From NCBI RefSeq assembly GCF_052068095.1, contig NZ_JBQHDG010000003.1:248001-312000 (forward strand): DNA of 64,000 bases. The letters run 5' to 3'. The DNA comes from Phytohabitans sp052068095. GTDB taxonomy: Bacteria > Actinomycetota > Actinomycetes > Mycobacteriales > Micromonosporaceae. Under the pieces are notes generated by a model that saw only the letters and a program-made list of their open reading frames with translations, was not told the origin of the DNA and made no database searches. The position numbers and the translations under genes were made by a program. Positions 62,498-64,000 of the stretch are shown here, piece after piece (position 1 is the stretch's first letter; every line of letters begins with the position of its first letter).

Positions 62498-63880
62498 TCA
62501 CCTGTCGATCGCACGCTCCAGGTGGCGTACGCAGCGCAGCTCGCCGATCGTCTCGCCGACGGGCCGGTCCAGGTATGCCTCGTCGAGGTCGGCGAGGCGG
62601 GTCTGCGGCCCGACGTGGCGGATCAGCTCCAGCGACTCGCCGTACGGCTCCAGCATCACCCGCCCGCCGGCCACGCTGTGTCCTGGCTGGCGGATGCGGT
62701 CGAGGTCGGAGCGGTCGAGGAAGGGTGCCTCGGCGTCCGCGGCCACGAACATCCGCCGGTACAGCGCCACGTAGTCCTGCTGGCTGGTGCCGCCGACCGC
62801 GACGACGCCGGGCAGCAGGCACCGCACGAGGTAGGCCAGGATGCGGTCCGCGTACAGCACGCCGGCGCGCAGTGCCGCGGCCACGGCGGCCGGCTCCATG
62901 GGTACCGGCAGCGGCGCGCCGTTGGTCTCCACGGTCCACTGTGCTCCCGGGCCGGTGCCGGTGAGCACCACCTGGTGCAGCCGGCTGCCCTTGCGCAGCC
63001 ACAGGAAGTCGGGGGAGGCGTTGTTGACGGTCAGGTTGGACGGGTCCGCGACGAGCCGCCGCTTGGCGCGCAGGAACGCGTCCCGTACCTCCGGGTCGAA
63101 GAGCAGCGCGAAGACCGGGCTGGCTGGGTCTTCGACGTGCAGGGCGACGCACTCCGAGACGACCGCCTCGTCGATCTGCACCCGCCGCACGTCGTGGTCG
63201 ACGTCGAGGCCGGCCCAGATCTCGTCGTTGGCCATCCGGTACGCGGTGGGCGCGTCCGGCGCCTTGAGACCGGTGAGCGGTCCGAGCACCGGATCGGACG
63301 CGACGTCGTGGCGGGTGCCCTCCAGCGGCTCGAACGCCATCTCCAGCGGGCCGGGTAGGCCGCAGAAGGAGGAGTTCTTGAGCTGGGTCTTGGATAACGG
63401 GTAGACGCCGAACAGGCCGCCGCGGCTGCGCAGGAACGTCGGCCCGAGCACCGGCGCGCGGCGGGCCAGACAGCTCACGATCGAGCACTGGTTGACCAGC
63501 GCGACCCGCGCGCCCGCTTCCCGGCTCGCGACGTAGAAGAGGTAGTTGTGCAGGAACGTCTCCGCGTCCAGCAGCAGGTTGGAGTGGTCGGCCTGCTGGA
63601 TCACCGGTACGCGCAGGAGGTGGTCGCAGGTCGCGTCCACGTCCGGGTCACCGTGCGCGCGCAGGTACGTCTCCACCGCGCGGGCCAGGCGCAACCGGTG
63701 CGCGTTCGGCTGTGACTGTGGGGCGGGCACCAGCGCGCGCAGGTAGGCGCGCAGGGGCATGTCGAGCGCGCGCGATAGCTGCACGCCCAGCTCGGACCCG
63801 CCCGCCACCAGGCGATGGACTCGGTCGGCCGCGGGGTACGCGGCGGGCCGGTCGAGCAGGGTCCCCGTGTGGGTGGACAA
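62498..63880 (-). CDS. Unrecognised 460-residue protein
   Basis: 460 residues, soluble, no signal peptide. I do not recognise the family. Notable stretches are LLLDAETFLHNYLFYVASREAG, VALVNQCSIVSCL, PLSKTQLKNSSFCGLPGP, VNNASPDFLWLRKGSRLHQV, and GGTSQQDYVALYRRMF; conserved-looking Asn, Ser and Cys residues in them could form an active site. TTG at 63880 is supported by GGAGG six bases upstream. It stands at the edge of the window, so its operon partners may lie beyond it. Confidence 0.7.
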   Translation of the reverse strand: MSTHTGTLLDRPAAYPAADRVHRLVAGGSELGVQLSRALDMPLRAYLRALVPAPQSQPNAHRLRLARAVETYLRAHGDPDVDATCDHLLRVPVIQQADHSNLLLDAETFLHNYLFYVASREAGARVALVNQCSIVSCLARRAPVLGPTFLRSRGGLFGVYPLSKTQLKNSSFCGLPGPLEMAFEPLEGTRHDVASDPVLGPLTGLKAPDAPTAYRMANDEIWAGLDVDHDVRRVQIDEAVVSECVALHVEDPASPVFALLFDPEVRDAFLRAKRRLVADPSNLTVNNASPDFLWLRKGSRLHQVVLTGTGPGAQWTVETNGAPLPVPMEPAAVAAALRAGVLYADRILAYLVRCLLPGVVAVGGTSQQDYVALYRRMFVAADAEAPFLDRSDLDRIRQPGHSVAGGRVMLEPYGESLELIRHVGPQTRLADLDEAYLDRPVGETIGELRCVRHLERAIDR

Positions 63881-64000
63881 TCCAGGCCTCCATCAGGTGC
63901 AGGATCTTCACCTTCCTGACGGAGACAGAGTGGGTCTGGGTTGGATGAACCTCGATCAAACTCCGGTCCAGTTTCTGCGTGGTTCCTGTGAAGAGAATGT
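63881..64000. other. Terminal intergenic sequence
   Basis: The last 120 bp contain the ribosome-binding site of the minus-strand gene (GGAGG, 63891-63887). I see no further gene, tRNA or repeat unit here. Confidence 0.6.

Noticed and set aside
63648..63959. A short minus-strand frame beginning MIEVHPTQTHSVSVRKVKIL, considered as a peptide precursor (RiPP leader).
   Set aside because: The frame runs through the start of the 460-residue gene without a stop in a sensible place, has no strong ribosome-binding site, and no modification enzyme is nearby.

Overview
The window is chromosomal DNA of a high-G+C actinomycete. Codon third positions are almost all G or C, GTG and TTG starts are common, and many genes appear to be transcribed without a leader. 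The order ndgR-leuC-leuD-hup ... mutT1-like, CYTH/CHAD, ppk1 ... fbiD ... gpsA ... ddl, DUF3515, thiL ... DAK2, recG ... rsmD-coaD ... sepIVA-DUF177-rpmF-plsX-rnc-mutM ... smc is the conserved backbone of mycobacteria and streptomycetes. Together with two secreted pectate lyases, an LPXTG surface protein and a CU044_5270-type sigma partner, it suggests a soil or plant-associated filamentous genus, most likely Micromonosporaceae (inference).

Layout. 1-3131: end of a VWA protein, a membrane-anchored HtrA-like protease without PDZ, and an OmpR/histidine-kinase pair. 3124-5767: two pectate lyases transcribed leftwards from one strong promoter carrying a 16-bp LacI-type operator. 5794-9219: DUF1345-like membrane protein, ArfB-like ribosome rescue factor, a glycosylase-annotated protein and an FAH-family protein sharing a divergent promoter, then tRNA-Gln and tRNA-Glu. 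9288-10370: a HEPN/MNT toxin-antitoxin pair with an HTH fused to the antitoxin and a 15-bp inverted-repeat operator. 10499-13958: leucine biosynthesis with its IclR regulator, and the nucleoid protein HU. 14013-18062: MMPL transporter and a NarL-type two-component system. 18610-23541: a polyphosphate module (Nudix/phosphatase, CYTH-CHAD, Ppk1) and a small beta-barrel protein. 23980-30546: F420 (fbiD), phospholipid (acyltransferase, gpsA), a PLP enzyme, a Clp_N-only protein with its HTH partner, a phosphatase and ddl. 30809-39157: DUF3515, a stand-alone Lrp-type domain, thiL, an ECF sigma/partner pair, rpmB, DAK2 protein, recG. 39243-45664: LPXTG protein, rsmD-coaD, sepIVA-DUF177-rpmF-plsX-rnc-mutM. 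46305-52273: second MMPL, a three-gene polysaccharide-like cluster (spherulin-4-like, membrane protein, PelF-like glycosyltransferase) and a secreted CAP protein. 52561-63880: small coiled-coil protein, smc, HAD, GNAT, a GGDEF-EAL protein, DinB-like protein, a lipoprotein and an unrecognised 460-residue protein.

The most unusual content lies between the genes. Nine intergenic gaps hold copies of an unrecognised repeat family with several parts. Unit A (about 70-100 bp, outer end TTGAGCTACCGCG) often occurs as head-to-head inverted pairs. Unit B (about 100-250 bp) is built on the core GCCCGCGGGAGCATACGGTC with hairpins that keep pairing between copies. Unit C is a 71-bp palindrome nested inside two A-bounded loci. 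No transposase is present and no gene is interrupted; the copies sit exactly between genes and sometimes touch a start or stop codon. They look like non-autonomous miniature elements or structured intergenic RNA/DNA elements.

A second theme is leaderless expression. At least ten genes have a TANNNT -10 box exactly 6-7 nt upstream of ATG or GTG. These include one pair of divergent genes whose -10 boxes overlap, and an HTH/Clp_N operon with two identical-type operators lying over its -35 and -10.
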